Translations under genes and position numbers: made by a program | Part shown: piece after piece, positions 1 to 7,947 of the stretch | Layout of the letters: every line of letters starts with the position of its first letter | Position numbering within the stretch: position 1 is the first letter of the stretch | The notes under the pieces: generated by a model | Told to the model about the DNA's origin: nothing | The model's database searches: none | The model's input: the letters and a program-made list of their open reading frames with translations, nothing else | Source: PALSA-1006 sp963733265 | GTDB taxonomy: Bacteria; Pseudomonadota; Gammaproteobacteria; Burkholderiales; Gallionellaceae | Reading direction: 5' to 3' | DNA: 64,000 nt | Assembly: GCA_963733265.1 (NCBI GenBank) | Contig: CAVTCF010000004.1 | Coordinates: forward strand, 496,001-560,000

Positions 1-1
1 C

Positions 2-1093
2 ACGGGAATATCAATGGCAGGGTCCCTGCCATTCCCGGATTTAAGCAGGACAGCAGTAGAGCTATCGCAAGGTGCGTTATTCGCAGCAAAAAACTTGTTT
101 TCACGGGTAAATAACGATGTAGTAGACCAGGCACAAATACACAGAGATGATGCGAGACATTACCTGAATACCACGCAGAAAAAATTTGATGTAATAGTGG
201 GTGACCTATTTCACCCGGATTTAGCCGGAATGGGATCACTACTGTCGGTACAACAATTCCTGCGTGTAAAAAGCCATTTGAATGAAAACGGAATATTTGT
301 TCAATGGATAGCCTTAAACCAATTTGATATTGAGTCACTCAAGGTTGTTTTGCGTAGCTTTCAACGAGCATATCCAAATGCGCAAATGTTTATGGACGGG
401 ATGCATCTTGCGCTGGTAGGGCCGAAGAATGAATTCGCCGGAATAAGCGCGATACAAACAAATTTGAAACATTTGACGCAGGAAGAGCAAGGTAAGGCAA
501 CAGGGGGGGAAGGAGCATGGACATGGATGGGGCGCTACTGGGGGCCGATAGCGGCCACAAGCGGCCTGCTTCAGGATGAATGGGTGCCATATATCGAATT
601 CAAGCTGCCACGCGCACGATATGACGGAAGTGCCAATATGGCAACATTATTGCAGTGGATATTACAACTGCATCCTGAGCCCGAAAAAGCCACAGAGATA
701 TTGGGAGTTAGCGCAGAAGATCGGAGTAAATTTGGGCGTGCATACGTGGCGACAGAATTGGCAACCCGGGCTTGGATAGCTTCTATGCAGGGCGATTCAA
801 CCAAGGCATCCAAGTTAATTTGGCTCGCATATCAGGCCAATCCACAAGATCGCTGGATTGCGGGAGCACTAGCTGATAGCATGCTGCAATCGTTGGGGCA
901 GGCACGCCAGCGCGGTATAGGCGAGCGGGAAGCGCTACAGCGAATATTAAAAATTGATCCTGGTTTTGTGGGCGCTTTGCGCTCGATGTGGCATTTGGAA
1001 CAATCAGCGGGCAACCAGAAAGAAGCGGAACAATACCGTTTAAGCCTGCTGGCGATATCACCGCTGGATGCAGAGGCGGGAATAATTCATTAA
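2..1093 (+). CDS. Spermidine-synthase-like methyltransferase-fold protein, 5' truncated by window
   Basis: The frame is open from base 2, so the gene begins before the window; an internal ATG lies at 14. The first ~150 visible residues resemble the C-terminal half of spermidine-synthase-like proteins: an acidic motif (FDVIVGDLFHPD) that in this fold contacts the substrate/SAM pocket, then the FLRVKSHLNENGIFVQWI segment typical of the family. The last ~140 residues look like TPR-type helical repeats (AYQANPQDRW, LKIDPGFVGALR). Such fusions, often preceded by MFS-type membrane segments, are common in proteobacteria, and most have no proven polyamine activity. The stop is 12 nt before the CcoG-like gene, so they may be co-transcribed. 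The family is fairly secure; the substrate is unknown. Confidence 0.7.
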   Translation, partial: TGISMAGSLPFPDLSRTAVELSQGALFAAKNLFSRVNNDVVDQAQIHRDDARHYLNTTQKKFDVIVGDLFHPDLAGMGSLLSVQQFLRVKSHLNENGIFVQWIALNQFDIESLKVVLRSFQRAYPNAQMFMDGMHLALVGPKNEFAGISAIQTNLKHLTQEEQGKATGGEGAWTWMGRYWGPIAATSGLLQDEWVPYIEFKLPRARYDGSANMATLLQWILQLHPEPEKATEILGVSAEDRSKFGRAYVATELATRAWIASMQGDSTKASKLIWLAYQANPQDRWIAGALADSMLQSLGQARQRGIGEREALQRILKIDPGFVGALRSMWHLEQSAGNQKEAEQYRLSLLAISPLDAEAGIIH

Positions 1094-1105
1094 GCAGGCA
1101 TAAGT

Positions 1106-2443
1106 GTGTTGACCGAAAAGGCAAATATGTCCTCTGCAGCAAACAAAAAAATATCAACCATACCAATTAAAATTATCGGGACTAAACCGAAAGGCGAAGC
1201 AGGTAGTTATAAATGGAAACGCCGTACAGTTCAAATCGCAATATTAATATTGCTGGTGCTTATCCCTGTGTCCGGCCTATTTCGAATCGATCCGGAAAAT
1301 GGTGCTTTAGTAGTGCTTGATTGGCAAATATGGTTTGCTGATTTTTTCCTGATTTCCGGACTGTGGATCACAATATTAAGCGGATTGGTTGCACTCTACT
1401 CAGTCGCTGGGACGGTAGTTTGCGGATGGGCTTGCCCGCAAAATACCGTGTCTGAATGGGCAAACCATATGACACGGAAAATGCTGGGTAAACGGGCAGA
1501 AATAAGCCTGGATGGTGAGGCTATGAAGGTCGCGGCAGCAAAAAACAAGGTGCTAAACTGGGTAATGCTGAGCTTGGCATTTTTATGTGCGGCAATGTTT
1601 TTTGCATTATTACCGTTGCTGTATTTTTACCCGCCCGATGTGGTATGGTCGTTCGTTACATTTAGAAACGATCCCAGGCTGGCGGGGTCGCTGCATTGGA
1701 TATATTCAGTATGGGTCGTCATGATACTGCTGGATATAACGGTGGTGAGACATTTCTGGTGCCGCTTTGCATGTATCTACAAGATTTGGCAACATTCGTT
1801 TAAGACCGAACAAACCTTGCACGTGCTTTACGATGCGGGGCGTGCAAGCGAATGCGAAAAATGCAATTACTGTGTGACAACATGCTTTATTGCACTGGAT
1901 CCCCGCAAGACGGAAATATATGACAGTTGCATAAATTGCGGTGATTGCATCGACGCTTGTAATAGCTTGCAAGCAAAAAAAGGCAAAGTCGGCCTGCTAA
2001 AATTTGAAATCGGCCAAAGGCTGCAACGAAAAGTCCACAGAATCCGCGATAACTCAGTATCTTTGATTGCGAGGATGAAATGGACAGCACCGTTCGCTCT
2101 TGTCGGACTAACCCTGCTGGCTTGGGGTGTCTGGTCATATCAGCCATATCACTTGTCTGTTGGATATTTAACAGCGGGGCCAAGTCAATCGGCAAGAGAT
2201 TACCGCGTGGAGATTTCAAATAAGCGCTATCGTCCAGCGGAGTTAAGTGTCAGTATTGAAGGCTTGCCCCAGGACGCATTTACATTAAGCAGCGATAGGA
2301 TCAAATTGGAGACAGTGGGGCGAAGTTCGGTGTTAATTTCAATGTTGCCCAAGTTGCAGAGGGGCCTTCATCCGTTTGTCGTTGTTGTGCGCTCGAAAGA
2401 TGGATGGATCGGACGATTCAATATGCAGCATTTCGTTGAGTAA
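1106..2443 (+). CDS. ccoG: CcoG/FixG-like cytochrome c oxidase accessory protein (polyferredoxin)
   Basis: A membrane ferredoxin of the CcoG/RdxA/FixG family, which helps copper delivery and assembly of cbb3-type cytochrome oxidases. Visible: about five hydrophobic segments (near residues 40, 85, 155, 200 and 335), the CGWACPQNTVSEW motif after TM2, and two ferredoxin-like cysteine clusters, CEKCNYCVTTC and CINCGDCIDAC. The first cluster ends in CF rather than the usual CP. A C-terminal ~100-residue beta-rich domain matches the Ig-like FixG C-terminus. Length (445 aa) is normal. The GTG at 1106 has AGG 7 nt upstream; an in-frame ATG at 1127 is the alternative. The two following genes are on the same strand 11-40 nt apart. 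No ccoNOP genes are visible, so they may lie left of the window or elsewhere. Confidence 0.85.
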   Translation: MLTEKANMSSAANKKISTIPIKIIGTKPKGEAGSYKWKRRTVQIAILILLVLIPVSGLFRIDPENGALVVLDWQIWFADFFLISGLWITILSGLVALYSVAGTVVCGWACPQNTVSEWANHMTRKMLGKRAEISLDGEAMKVAAAKNKVLNWVMLSLAFLCAAMFFALLPLLYFYPPDVVWSFVTFRNDPRLAGSLHWIYSVWVVMILLDITVVRHFWCRFACIYKIWQHSFKTEQTLHVLYDAGRASECEKCNYCVTTCFIALDPRKTEIYDSCINCGDCIDACNSLQAKKGKVGLLKFEIGQRLQRKVHRIRDNSVSLIARMKWTAPFALVGLTLLAWGVWSYQPYHLSVGYLTAGPSQSARDYRVEISNKRYRPAELSVSIEGLPQDAFTLSSDRIKLETVGRSSVLISMLPKLQRGLHPFVVVVRSKDGWIGRFNMQHFVE

Positions 2444-2457
2444 GGGAGGGCGTTGTG

Positions 2458-2859
2458 ATGGATTTGCAAAATAATAATGATTTGTCGAAAGAAGAAAGTA
2501 AATGGGGTGAAACCCGCAAAGATAATTTTGGTTACGCCTCCGACAAAGAACGTTTGGAAAAGCGCGGGATGGAAGATTGGGAATTGGTCGAAAAGATTCC
2601 AGAGTCGCAAGGCAAAGTGCCATTCTGGTTTATGGCAGTGGTGGTCTGTGTGCTATTGGTTGGCGTGGGTCTAAGTTTCCCATTTTGGGGATTGCGTCCC
2701 GGCGTTGAAGTGAATTGGGTTGAATGGGTAAAAGACCCGGGGTTTTTGGGTTCACTCGTTTATGTCACTATTGCCATCATATTCATCTATTTCATGGTGA
2801 CCCGTTCGGGCAAATCAAACGTGAATAAACTGGATTCAGAAAAGAAAGAAAATCAGTAA
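2458..2859 (+). CDS. Unknown two-TM membrane protein in ccoG cluster
   Basis: About 133 aa. The first ~55 residues are charged and hydrophilic (Lys/Glu-rich, cytoplasmic-looking). A strong TM segment follows at ~57-78 (FWFMAVVVCVLLVGVGLSF), then a short Trp/Glu loop (EVNWVEWVKDPGF), a second TM at ~95-115 and a basic tail. The ATG at 2458 is preferred because GGGAGG lies 8-9 nt upstream; a GTG directly before it (2455) is possible. It sits between the CcoG-like gene and a FixH/YtkA-like lipoprotein in one apparent operon, suggesting an accessory role in oxidase assembly or a small oxidase subunit. I do not recognise the family, so that role is inference from position only. Confidence 0.65.
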   Translation: MDLQNNNDLSKEESKWGETRKDNFGYASDKERLEKRGMEDWELVEKIPESQGKVPFWFMAVVVCVLLVGVGLSFPFWGLRPGVEVNWVEWVKDPGFLGSLVYVTIAIIFIYFMVTRSGKSNVNKLDSEKKENQ

Positions 2860-2897
2860 TAGTGAGAGCTTGTCTGTTTTGGCTTGATACGGGAATA

Positions 2898-3290
2898 ATG
2901 AAAAAATATTTGTACACATTGATTAGCTTGATTGCCATGGCGAGTCTTGCAGCTTGTGGCGAGGGGAACGAGGGCAATCCGATTCCAGTGCAACACTGGA
3001 AAGATGCAGATGTGCGGATTGAGACTCACCCGAATCCCCCGCTTGCGGGGATGTCAGAAATCGTCATTATAATTACGGGGCCACGCGGTAGACCTATGCC
3101 GGATTTATCAGTTGCTATTCGAGGGAAAGATTCGTCGCCCTGGGTGCAGGCAATACAGGATGGAATGATAGGTGTGTATCGCAGGGCAGTTGATATCGGA
3201 GATGGGGATGCGGCAGTATTACAAGTTCGGCTCCAGCATGGAACAGAAGAGAAAATATTACTCTACCCACTCAAACTTGCTGCAGGCTGA
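2898..3290 (+). CDS. FixH/YtkA-like lipoprotein
   Basis: About 130 aa from the ATG at 2898. This start gives a clean lipoprotein signal (MKKYLYTL, hydrophobic core, lipobox LAAC with Cys about residue 20); reading from 2862 would add 12 residues that spoil it. The mature part is a single beta-rich domain with the pattern seen in FixH/YtkA-like Ig-fold proteins (NPPLAGMSEIVIIITGPRGRPM, then GVYRRAVDIGDGD). FixH/CcoH proteins help cbb3 oxidase assembly but are normally TM-anchored, so a lipid-anchored version would be a variant. It is third in the ccoG operon and ends 3 nt from the convergent CcoN-like gene. Domain assignment is moderate. Confidence 0.6.
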   Translation: MKKYLYTLISLIAMASLAACGEGNEGNPIPVQHWKDADVRIETHPNPPLAGMSEIVIIITGPRGRPMPDLSVAIRGKDSSPWVQAIQDGMIGVYRRAVDIGDGDAAVLQVRLQHGTEEKILLYPLKLAAG

Positions 3291-3293
3291 AAT

Positions 3294-3848
3294 TTAAAGC
3301 GGTTTATCTTCGCTGAAAGAAGGCATAACGGTAAAAACGACGTTAGCAAAAAAAGTGCTGAACCCAATCGCCATCGTTGTGCCGGAAACAGCCATGACCG
3401 GACCATAAAAACGATGTACAGTGGAAATGGCTTGAGCATTGGTAAGCAAAAGCTTTCCTTCCCAAATCCCGAAAATCATTTGAATAATGTAGAAGCTATA
3501 AACGCCGATACTGACCCACCAAAAAGTATGTTTGACCAATTTGACGGAATATATATTCTTACCGGTTAAAATCGGTAATAAGTAAAATGTTACGCCCATT
3601 GCCAGCAACACCACACCGCCAACCAAATTCATGTGAGCATGTGCCAAGGGGTCGATCATGTGACCGGGGCCGCCATATGGGCTGCCGATTGCATCAAGCC
3701 ACGCTCGAATGGGCGGCATAACTTGAAGCATGCCATGAATAGTGCCAATAAAAAATGAAAGAGCAGATAGCACAATAAAATTGAGAATCTGTCGATGAAG
3801 AATGTTTGAACTGGCCATAGGATTGCTAAACAGAAAAACAGATCCCAC
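3294..3848 (-). CDS. Short CcoN-like (haem-copper oxidase subunit I-like) membrane protein
   Basis: 184 aa with about four to five TM segments. Key pattern: a His in the first TM (GTIHGMLQ, H38) and an HAHMNLVGG motif (H70, H72) in the second, as in single-chain cbb3 subunit I-like proteins. Full CcoN has ~12 TMs, three CuB histidines and a cross-linked Tyr; none of that catalytic half is present. It could therefore bind haem b and act in electron transfer, as a gas sensor or in assembly, but not reduce O2 alone. The start is GTG at 3848 (N-term MGSVFLFSNPM); an in-frame ATG at 3818 is an alternative and neither has a strong SD. It is convergent with the ccoG operon, and a tiny TM ORF precedes it on the same strand. 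Confidence 0.7.
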   Translation of the reverse strand: MGSVFLFSNPMASSNILHRQILNFIVLSALSFFIGTIHGMLQVMPPIRAWLDAIGSPYGGPGHMIDPLAHAHMNLVGGVVLLAMGVTFYLLPILTGKNIYSVKLVKHTFWWVSIGVYSFYIIQMIFGIWEGKLLLTNAQAISTVHRFYGPVMAVSGTTMAIGFSTFFANVVFTVMPSFSEDKPL

Positions 3849-3941
3849 AACAGCCTAGATCTGAATGATTGAAACTGGAAAAGACTGCTCCAAAATTAAT
3901 TAAGATTTGAAGCAGTCAAGTCGGATGAAAATTATAAAGAA

Positions 3942-4043
3942 TTACTTGTCAGTAATTCTTTCAATTCCAATGGAGCCCAAAACGGTAGCAACAACAACAC
4001 CCAACACAAAAATTGCAATAGGTACTAGAAGTTCAACTGGCAT
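3942..4043 (-). CDS. 33-aa single-TM small protein
   Basis: A small ORF, ATG at 4043 to TAA at 3942, preceded by a strong GGGGGA Shine-Dalgarno about 7 nt upstream. The peptide is one hydrophobic helix (VELLVPIAIFVLGVVVATVLG) with a charged C-terminus (IERITDK). This is the layout of tiny oxidase subunits such as CcoQ, CcoM or CydX, although no sequence match is claimed. It lies 93 nt upstream of the CcoN-like gene on the same strand, so they may form one transcript. The rest of the 3849-4229 gap shows no other convincing gene. Confidence 0.5.
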   Translation of the reverse strand: MPVELLVPIAIFVLGVVVATVLGSIGIERITDK

Positions 4044-4229
4044 AGCACATCCCCCTGTTTTATAAGATATTTATGAAAAAACTTTGGCAACTCCAACCAC
4101 TACCTTAAGACAACAACCAAATCCAGTATTAAGTCTAGCCGAATCCGGGTGGGTGTGCAACTCAGTCGAGCACTAACACTTGCAGACGACAACCCTCCAA
4201 AAGTAAGACTGGGCATAGCCCGATTGAGT

Positions 4230-4595
4230 TTATTTACCCAAAACATCCTTGCGCGTACTTTCGGCAATCGCTGCCGCTTGTGCAATCAGTTCGGCTGGTA
4301 CGTTAAGTTCATTCAACGTGGCGCCAAGATTTTCAATAACGGCGTCGAAATGAGAGTCGTTCAAGCCATTCTTTACCAAGTGAGCATGACCTTTTCTCAT
4401 GTCTTCACCGCTGTACTTATTGGGGCCACCAAACGCAACCGTTAAAAAGGCTTTTTGTTTGGCTGCTTGCTTGTTCATATCAACACCGTCGAAGAAATGT
4501 TTAATGCGATCATCTTTTAAGACTTTGCGATAAAAAATATCAACTGCTGCATTCACAGCCCCTTCCCCACCAATTTTTTCATACAAACTGCTCAT
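4230..4595 (-). CDS. glbN: Group 1 truncated haemoglobin
   Basis: 121 aa, the usual size of a 2-on-2 truncated globin. The start SLYEKIGGEGAVNAAVDIFYRKVLKDDRI is diagnostic of the group 1 (TrHbN) family; FFDGVDM, the Tyr/Phe distal region and the proximal-His region KGHAHLVKNGL are in the expected order. These cytoplasmic haem proteins bind O2 and often detoxify NO. The ATG at 4595 follows a GGGGAGAGA purine stretch. It is monocistronic, with ~340 nt of non-coding sequence upstream, and near the oxidase-related genes, which fits an O2/NO role. Confidence 0.9.
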   Translation of the reverse strand: MSSLYEKIGGEGAVNAAVDIFYRKVLKDDRIKHFFDGVDMNKQAAKQKAFLTVAFGGPNKYSGEDMRKGHAHLVKNGLNDSHFDAVIENLGATLNELNVPAELIAQAAAIAESTRKDVLGK

Positions 4596-4934
4596 ATCTC
4601 TCTCCCCATAATTGAATAAAGTAAAATTACATTCACAAAATCAAAAAGATCAGTGACGGTTACCAGTAGCATGCAGTAGTCGGATTCATATAAAACTACA
4701 AAGAATATATAACATACATACCGCATACATCTTATGTGAAGACTGTTTACCCTGTCAAGCGGGTGCAAATCCGATGGGAGTTTGATATTGTTTCAAAGCT
4801 TGGTAATTAAATTATGGGTGGGCAAGTGCTTTCCGTTGTGAGATATTCAACGTTTGGCAATGAAGAGTCCGTCTGGAAATACAGGCCTAATGTTCCAGGG
4901 ATAGTCCCTGATTTAAGTTTTGGAGAAAGATTAG
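4596..4934. other. Intergenic region, no gene recognised
   Basis: 339 bases between the divergent truncated globin (minus) and the barrel protein (plus), so it should hold both promoters. The sequence is AT-rich at 4680-4760. A 46-codon ORF starting at the ATG near 4815 overlaps the start of the next gene in another frame; it has no SD or recognisable content and was not accepted. No known riboswitch core was recognised. Confidence 0.4.
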
Positions 4935-5498
4935 ATGAACAAACCTCAGTTTAGATTGGTAATCGCGGCTATATATTTATGCGCAGCAAAAATGACATTT
5001 GCCGCCGGATTGACAAGTTTTGTGGGTTTTGGCTTGGGGAACACCTACGCCGATGTGAATAGCCCATCTGGCCAGATCGGCACATCATCGACCGGATATC
5101 ATTTCGTCGCGGGAAGTCAGATCAATCCACTGTTTGCAGTTGAGGCAGAATACTTTGATCTCGGGCAGTTTGCCATAACCAACTCAACTGTTGCCGCAAA
5201 AGGGATGGGAGTATCAGGCGTGCTAACTTTTCCGGTGACTGGAATTTTTTCAGTTTACGGAAGGGCTGGTTTGGCGAGATTGGAAACAACCGTAACGCCT
5301 ACGGCAGGCAATGTGCCAACAACGCCGTTATCGGATACGGTAGTAGGTCTATCCTATGGTTATGGTATTCAAGCCGATGTAGCTACCAATGCAAGTATTA
5401 GCTTATCGTGGGATCGCTACAAAAGTTCAGCTTTGGCAGGGCCATTCACGGATAGAATCGATGTGAATAGCGCTGTCCTGCTGATATTAAGATATTAG
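4935..5498 (+). CDS. Small outer-membrane beta-barrel protein
   Basis: 187 aa with a signal peptide (hydrophobic stretch ending ...KMTFA, cleavage probably after Ala23). The mature sequence is a run of alternating hydrophobic strands rich in Gly/Tyr, typical of 8-strand barrels of the OMP_b-brl/OmpA-N-terminal type: GFGLGNTYADV, YHFVAGSQINPLFAVEAEYFD, FSVYGRAGLARLE, GLSYGYGIQADV, ISLSWDRY. It ends in an aromatic residue (LRY), the usual barrel C-terminal signal. GGAGAAAG precedes the ATG. No partner gene is adjacent; the convergent mpl gene ends 42 nt downstream. The specific function is unknown. Confidence 0.75.
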   Translation: MNKPQFRLVIAAIYLCAAKMTFAAGLTSFVGFGLGNTYADVNSPSGQIGTSSTGYHFVAGSQINPLFAVEAEYFDLGQFAITNSTVAAKGMGVSGVLTFPVTGIFSVYGRAGLARLETTVTPTAGNVPTTPLSDTVVGLSYGYGIQADVATNASISLSWDRYKSSALAGPFTDRIDVNSAVLLILRY

Positions 5499-5539
5499 GA
5501 TTGAAAGTCGAAAAAACTACGTCGACGCTGCAATTCCTA

Positions 5540-6880
5540 TTATGACAAACGCTTAAGCAGCTTTTCATGGATTCCGCCAAAGCCGCCGTTGCTCATCACA
5601 AGGATATGATCTCCTGATGTCGCAATTGCGGATATGGCCGTTATTAATTCATCAAGGTCGTCCTTAACAACGGCCTTGTTGCCAAGAGGGGCAAGAGCAC
5701 TACGCACATCCCAGCCAAGATTGCCCGCGTAACAGAATGTCAGGTCGGCATCCTTTAAGCTGCCGGGCAGCGCATCTTTCATCACGCCCAATTTCATGGT
5801 GTTGGAACGCGGCTCGAGTACAGCGAGGATACGAGCCTTGCCAACCTTGTGACGCAGACCGGCAACGGTGGTATCAATGGCGGTGGGGTGGTGAGCAAAG
5901 TCGTCGTATACCGTAATACCATTAACAGCGCCGCGAACTTCCATGCGGCGCTTAACATTCTTAAACTCGCCAAGCGCAGCCAAACCTTGCGCAACAGGAA
6001 CACCGGCATGGCGGGCAGCGGCAAGAGCCGCCAAAGCATTCATGCGATTGTGTTCGCCGAGTAATTCCCACTGCAAGGAACCTTGCGCCACAGCGTTTAG
6101 GGTGATGTGACTTTGGTTATCTATTTGCCAGCCATCGGCACTGCCAAATTTCTCAACCGGAGTCCAACAACCGCGTGCAATAACACGCTGCAATGAATCT
6201 TCGCGCCCGTTGTTCACAATTAGCCCGTTGCCGGGCACGGTGCGAACCAAATGATGAAACTGGGTTTCGATACTGGCCAGATCGGCGAAAATGTCAGCGT
6301 GATCAAACTCAAGATTATTAAGAACAGCGGTGCGCGGATGGTAATGAACAAACTTGGAACGCTTGTCAAAGAAAGCAGTATCGTACTCATCAGCCTCTAT
6401 GACAAAAAAAGGAGAGTCGGTAATCCGCGCTGAAATGCCAAAATTTTGCGGGACGCCGCCAATAAGAAAGCCGGGATTCAGTCCTGCATATTCAAGTATC
6501 CATGCCAGCATCGAAGAGGTGGTCGTTTTTCCGTGCGTTCCCGCAACAGCCAGTACCCATTTATCACGCAGTAAAGTATCGGCTAGCCATTGCGGGCCGG
6601 ACGTGTACGGAAGATTGCGCTTAAGAATTTCTTCCATCAGAGAATTGCCACGTGACACGACGTTGCCAATAACAAACACATCCGGGGATAAATTAAGTTG
6701 ATCCACGCCGAATCCTTCAATCAGCTCTATGCCTTGGGCTTCAAGCTGCGTACTCATCGGCGGATAAACATTGCTGTCACAGCCAGTGACACGATAACCG
6801 GCTTGTTTGGCGATAGCAGCGATGCCACCCATAAAAGTCCCGCAAATGCCTAGAATGTGAATGTGTTTGGGTCGACTCAT
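5540..6880 (-). CDS. mpl: UDP-N-acetylmuramate:L-Ala-gamma-D-Glu-mesoDAP ligase
   Basis: 446 aa, normal for Mpl. It reattaches the recycled tripeptide L-Ala-gamma-D-Glu-meso-DAP to UDP-MurNAc in cytoplasmic cell-wall recycling. Mur-ligase features are clear: N-terminal Rossmann motif (HIHILGICGTFMGGIA), ATP P-loop AGTHGKTTTSSML, central FVIEADEYDTAFFDKRSKF that separates Mpl from MurC, HADIF, and the C-terminal domain with DDFAHHPTAI. It is last in a minus-strand pair with the DUF486 gene (11-nt gap). MurC lies separately in the dcw cluster at 57.5 kb, so this is the recycling enzyme rather than a second MurC. Confidence 0.95.
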   Translation of the reverse strand: MSRPKHIHILGICGTFMGGIAAIAKQAGYRVTGCDSNVYPPMSTQLEAQGIELIEGFGVDQLNLSPDVFVIGNVVSRGNSLMEEILKRNLPYTSGPQWLADTLLRDKWVLAVAGTHGKTTTSSMLAWILEYAGLNPGFLIGGVPQNFGISARITDSPFFVIEADEYDTAFFDKRSKFVHYHPRTAVLNNLEFDHADIFADLASIETQFHHLVRTVPGNGLIVNNGREDSLQRVIARGCWTPVEKFGSADGWQIDNQSHITLNAVAQGSLQWELLGEHNRMNALAALAAARHAGVPVAQGLAALGEFKNVKRRMEVRGAVNGITVYDDFAHHPTAIDTTVAGLRHKVGKARILAVLEPRSNTMKLGVMKDALPGSLKDADLTFCYAGNLGWDVRSALAPLGNKAVVKDDLDELITAISAIATSGDHILVMSNGGFGGIHEKLLKRLS

Positions 6881-6891
6881 GATTAATGCTC

Positions 6892-7245
6892 TTAGGTTCT
6901 AAAAATAAAATAAACCGCACCCATCATACACAGCGCAGCATACAAATAATCCAATTTTAAGGGTTGGTGCATGTATAGCACCGCGAATGGAACGAATACC
7001 GATAAAGTAATAACTTCCTGCAAAATTTTCAGTTGGCCAAGATTAAGTTCGGTATAACCGATCCGGTTTGCCGGAACTTGCAGCAGATACTCGAAAAAGG
7101 CAATGCCCCAGCTAATGAGTGCTGCAACATACCATGTTGATTGAGACAGATTCTTGAGATGCCCGTACCAAGCGAACGTCATGAACAAATTTGAAAAGAT
7201 GAGCATGAGTGCCGTTAGCAACAGCGGATGTGAAATCAGGCCCAT
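6892..7245 (-). CDS. DMT/DUF486 family small membrane protein
   Basis: 117 aa with four predicted TM helices. The sequence (FSNLFMTFAWYGHLK, ISWGIAFFEYLLQVPANRIGY, QLKILQEVITLSVFVPFAVLYM, YLYAALCMMGAVYFIFRT) matches the conserved DUF486 family, whose members resemble half of a drug/metabolite transporter and have no proven substrate. The ATG at 7245 is preferred to the one at 7257 because GGGAG then lies 6 nt upstream, and it gives the family's usual length. It precedes mpl on the same strand by 11 nt, so co-transcription is likely. Confidence 0.85.
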   Translation of the reverse strand: MGLISHPLLLTALMLIFSNLFMTFAWYGHLKNLSQSTWYVAALISWGIAFFEYLLQVPANRIGYTELNLGQLKILQEVITLSVFVPFAVLYMHQPLKLDYLYAALCMMGAVYFIFRT

Positions 7246-7366
7246 TTTTTCTCCCATGTTCAGTTTTAACGGCGGCGAATGGTAATTGGAATTAACACTC
7301 TATGCCAGTGCGCAGATAATGATGCAAAAATTATCGGGGAAGCCTGCTGCGATAAGCACAAGGGTT

Positions 7367-7407
7367 CAGATAAAAACGGAGCAGATAATATGCCCCGTTT
7401 TTATCTG
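7367..7407 (-). terminator. Probable Rho-independent terminator of the FKBP gene
   Basis: A perfect 13-bp inverted repeat, CAGATAAAAACGG with its reverse complement, 15 nt apart. Read on the minus strand, the inner GC-rich part CGGGGCA/TGCTCCG forms a 7-bp stem (one G-U) followed directly by TTTTT. It lies 31 nt past the stop of the FKBP gene. The matching A-run on the other side means it could also stop transcription in the plus direction. Confidence 0.7.
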
Positions 7408-7437
7408 TTTGCTGAAAAGCATAAGACCTACTAAACT

Positions 7438-7890
7438 TTAGTGAGCACCAAGTAGTTCAACGTCAAAGACCAAAGTCGCATCAGGCGGAATAACGCCACC
7501 AGCACCGCGCTTACCGTATCCCAACTCGGGTGGAATGATAAGAGTTCGGTTGCCGCCAACCTTCATGCCTGCGACGCCAGCGTCCCAACCTTTGATGACA
7601 TGACCAGCGCCAAGCGGAAATTCAAAGGGCTCATTGCGGTCGCGTGAACTGTCGAACTTTTTACCCTTGTGATCCGGTGCTGATGGATCATATAGCCAGC
7701 CGGTGTAGTGGACAGACACATGGTGCCCTGCAACGGCTTCTTCGCCATTGCCCAAATTAATATCAGTTTTAATGAGTTCGGTCACTTTACTTTTCTCCAT
7801 TGTGGTTGATGCCTGTTGTGCGTAGGCGTTGATTGAAATAATGCTGATTGATAATAGTAAAGCCAGAGGGAAAAAGTTAACGCGTTTCAA
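7438..7890 (-). CDS. FKBP-type peptidyl-prolyl isomerase, exported
   Basis: 150 aa with an N-terminal signal peptide (MKRVNFFPLALLLSISIISINAYAQQ; cleavage likely after AYA). The remaining ~120 residues are one FKBP domain with the active-site aromatic pattern: VSVHYTGWLYD, FDSSRDRNEPFEFPLGAGHVIKGWDAGVAGMKVGG, then IPPELGYGKRGAGGVIPPDATLVFDVELL. It catalyses cis-trans isomerisation of prolyl bonds in the periplasm and may aid folding. It is monocistronic: metH ends 57 nt upstream and a terminator hairpin lies downstream. Confidence 0.92.
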   Translation of the reverse strand: MKRVNFFPLALLLSISIISINAYAQQASTTMEKSKVTELIKTDINLGNGEEAVAGHHVSVHYTGWLYDPSAPDHKGKKFDSSRDRNEPFEFPLGAGHVIKGWDAGVAGMKVGGNRTLIIPPELGYGKRGAGGVIPPDATLVFDVELLGAH

Positions 7891-7947
7891 TTAGACTCCT
7901 TTGCAATTTTCGTAGGATGGGTACAAGAACGTGCCCAATGAGTTACT

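Noticed and set aside
4740..4934. Riboswitch before the barrel-protein gene
   Set aside because: Some conserved-looking words occur, but no complete c-di-GMP, cobalamin or other known core could be assembled.
4815..4955. 46-codon plus-strand ORF before the barrel gene
   Set aside because: No SD, no conserved features and it overlaps the true start of the next gene.
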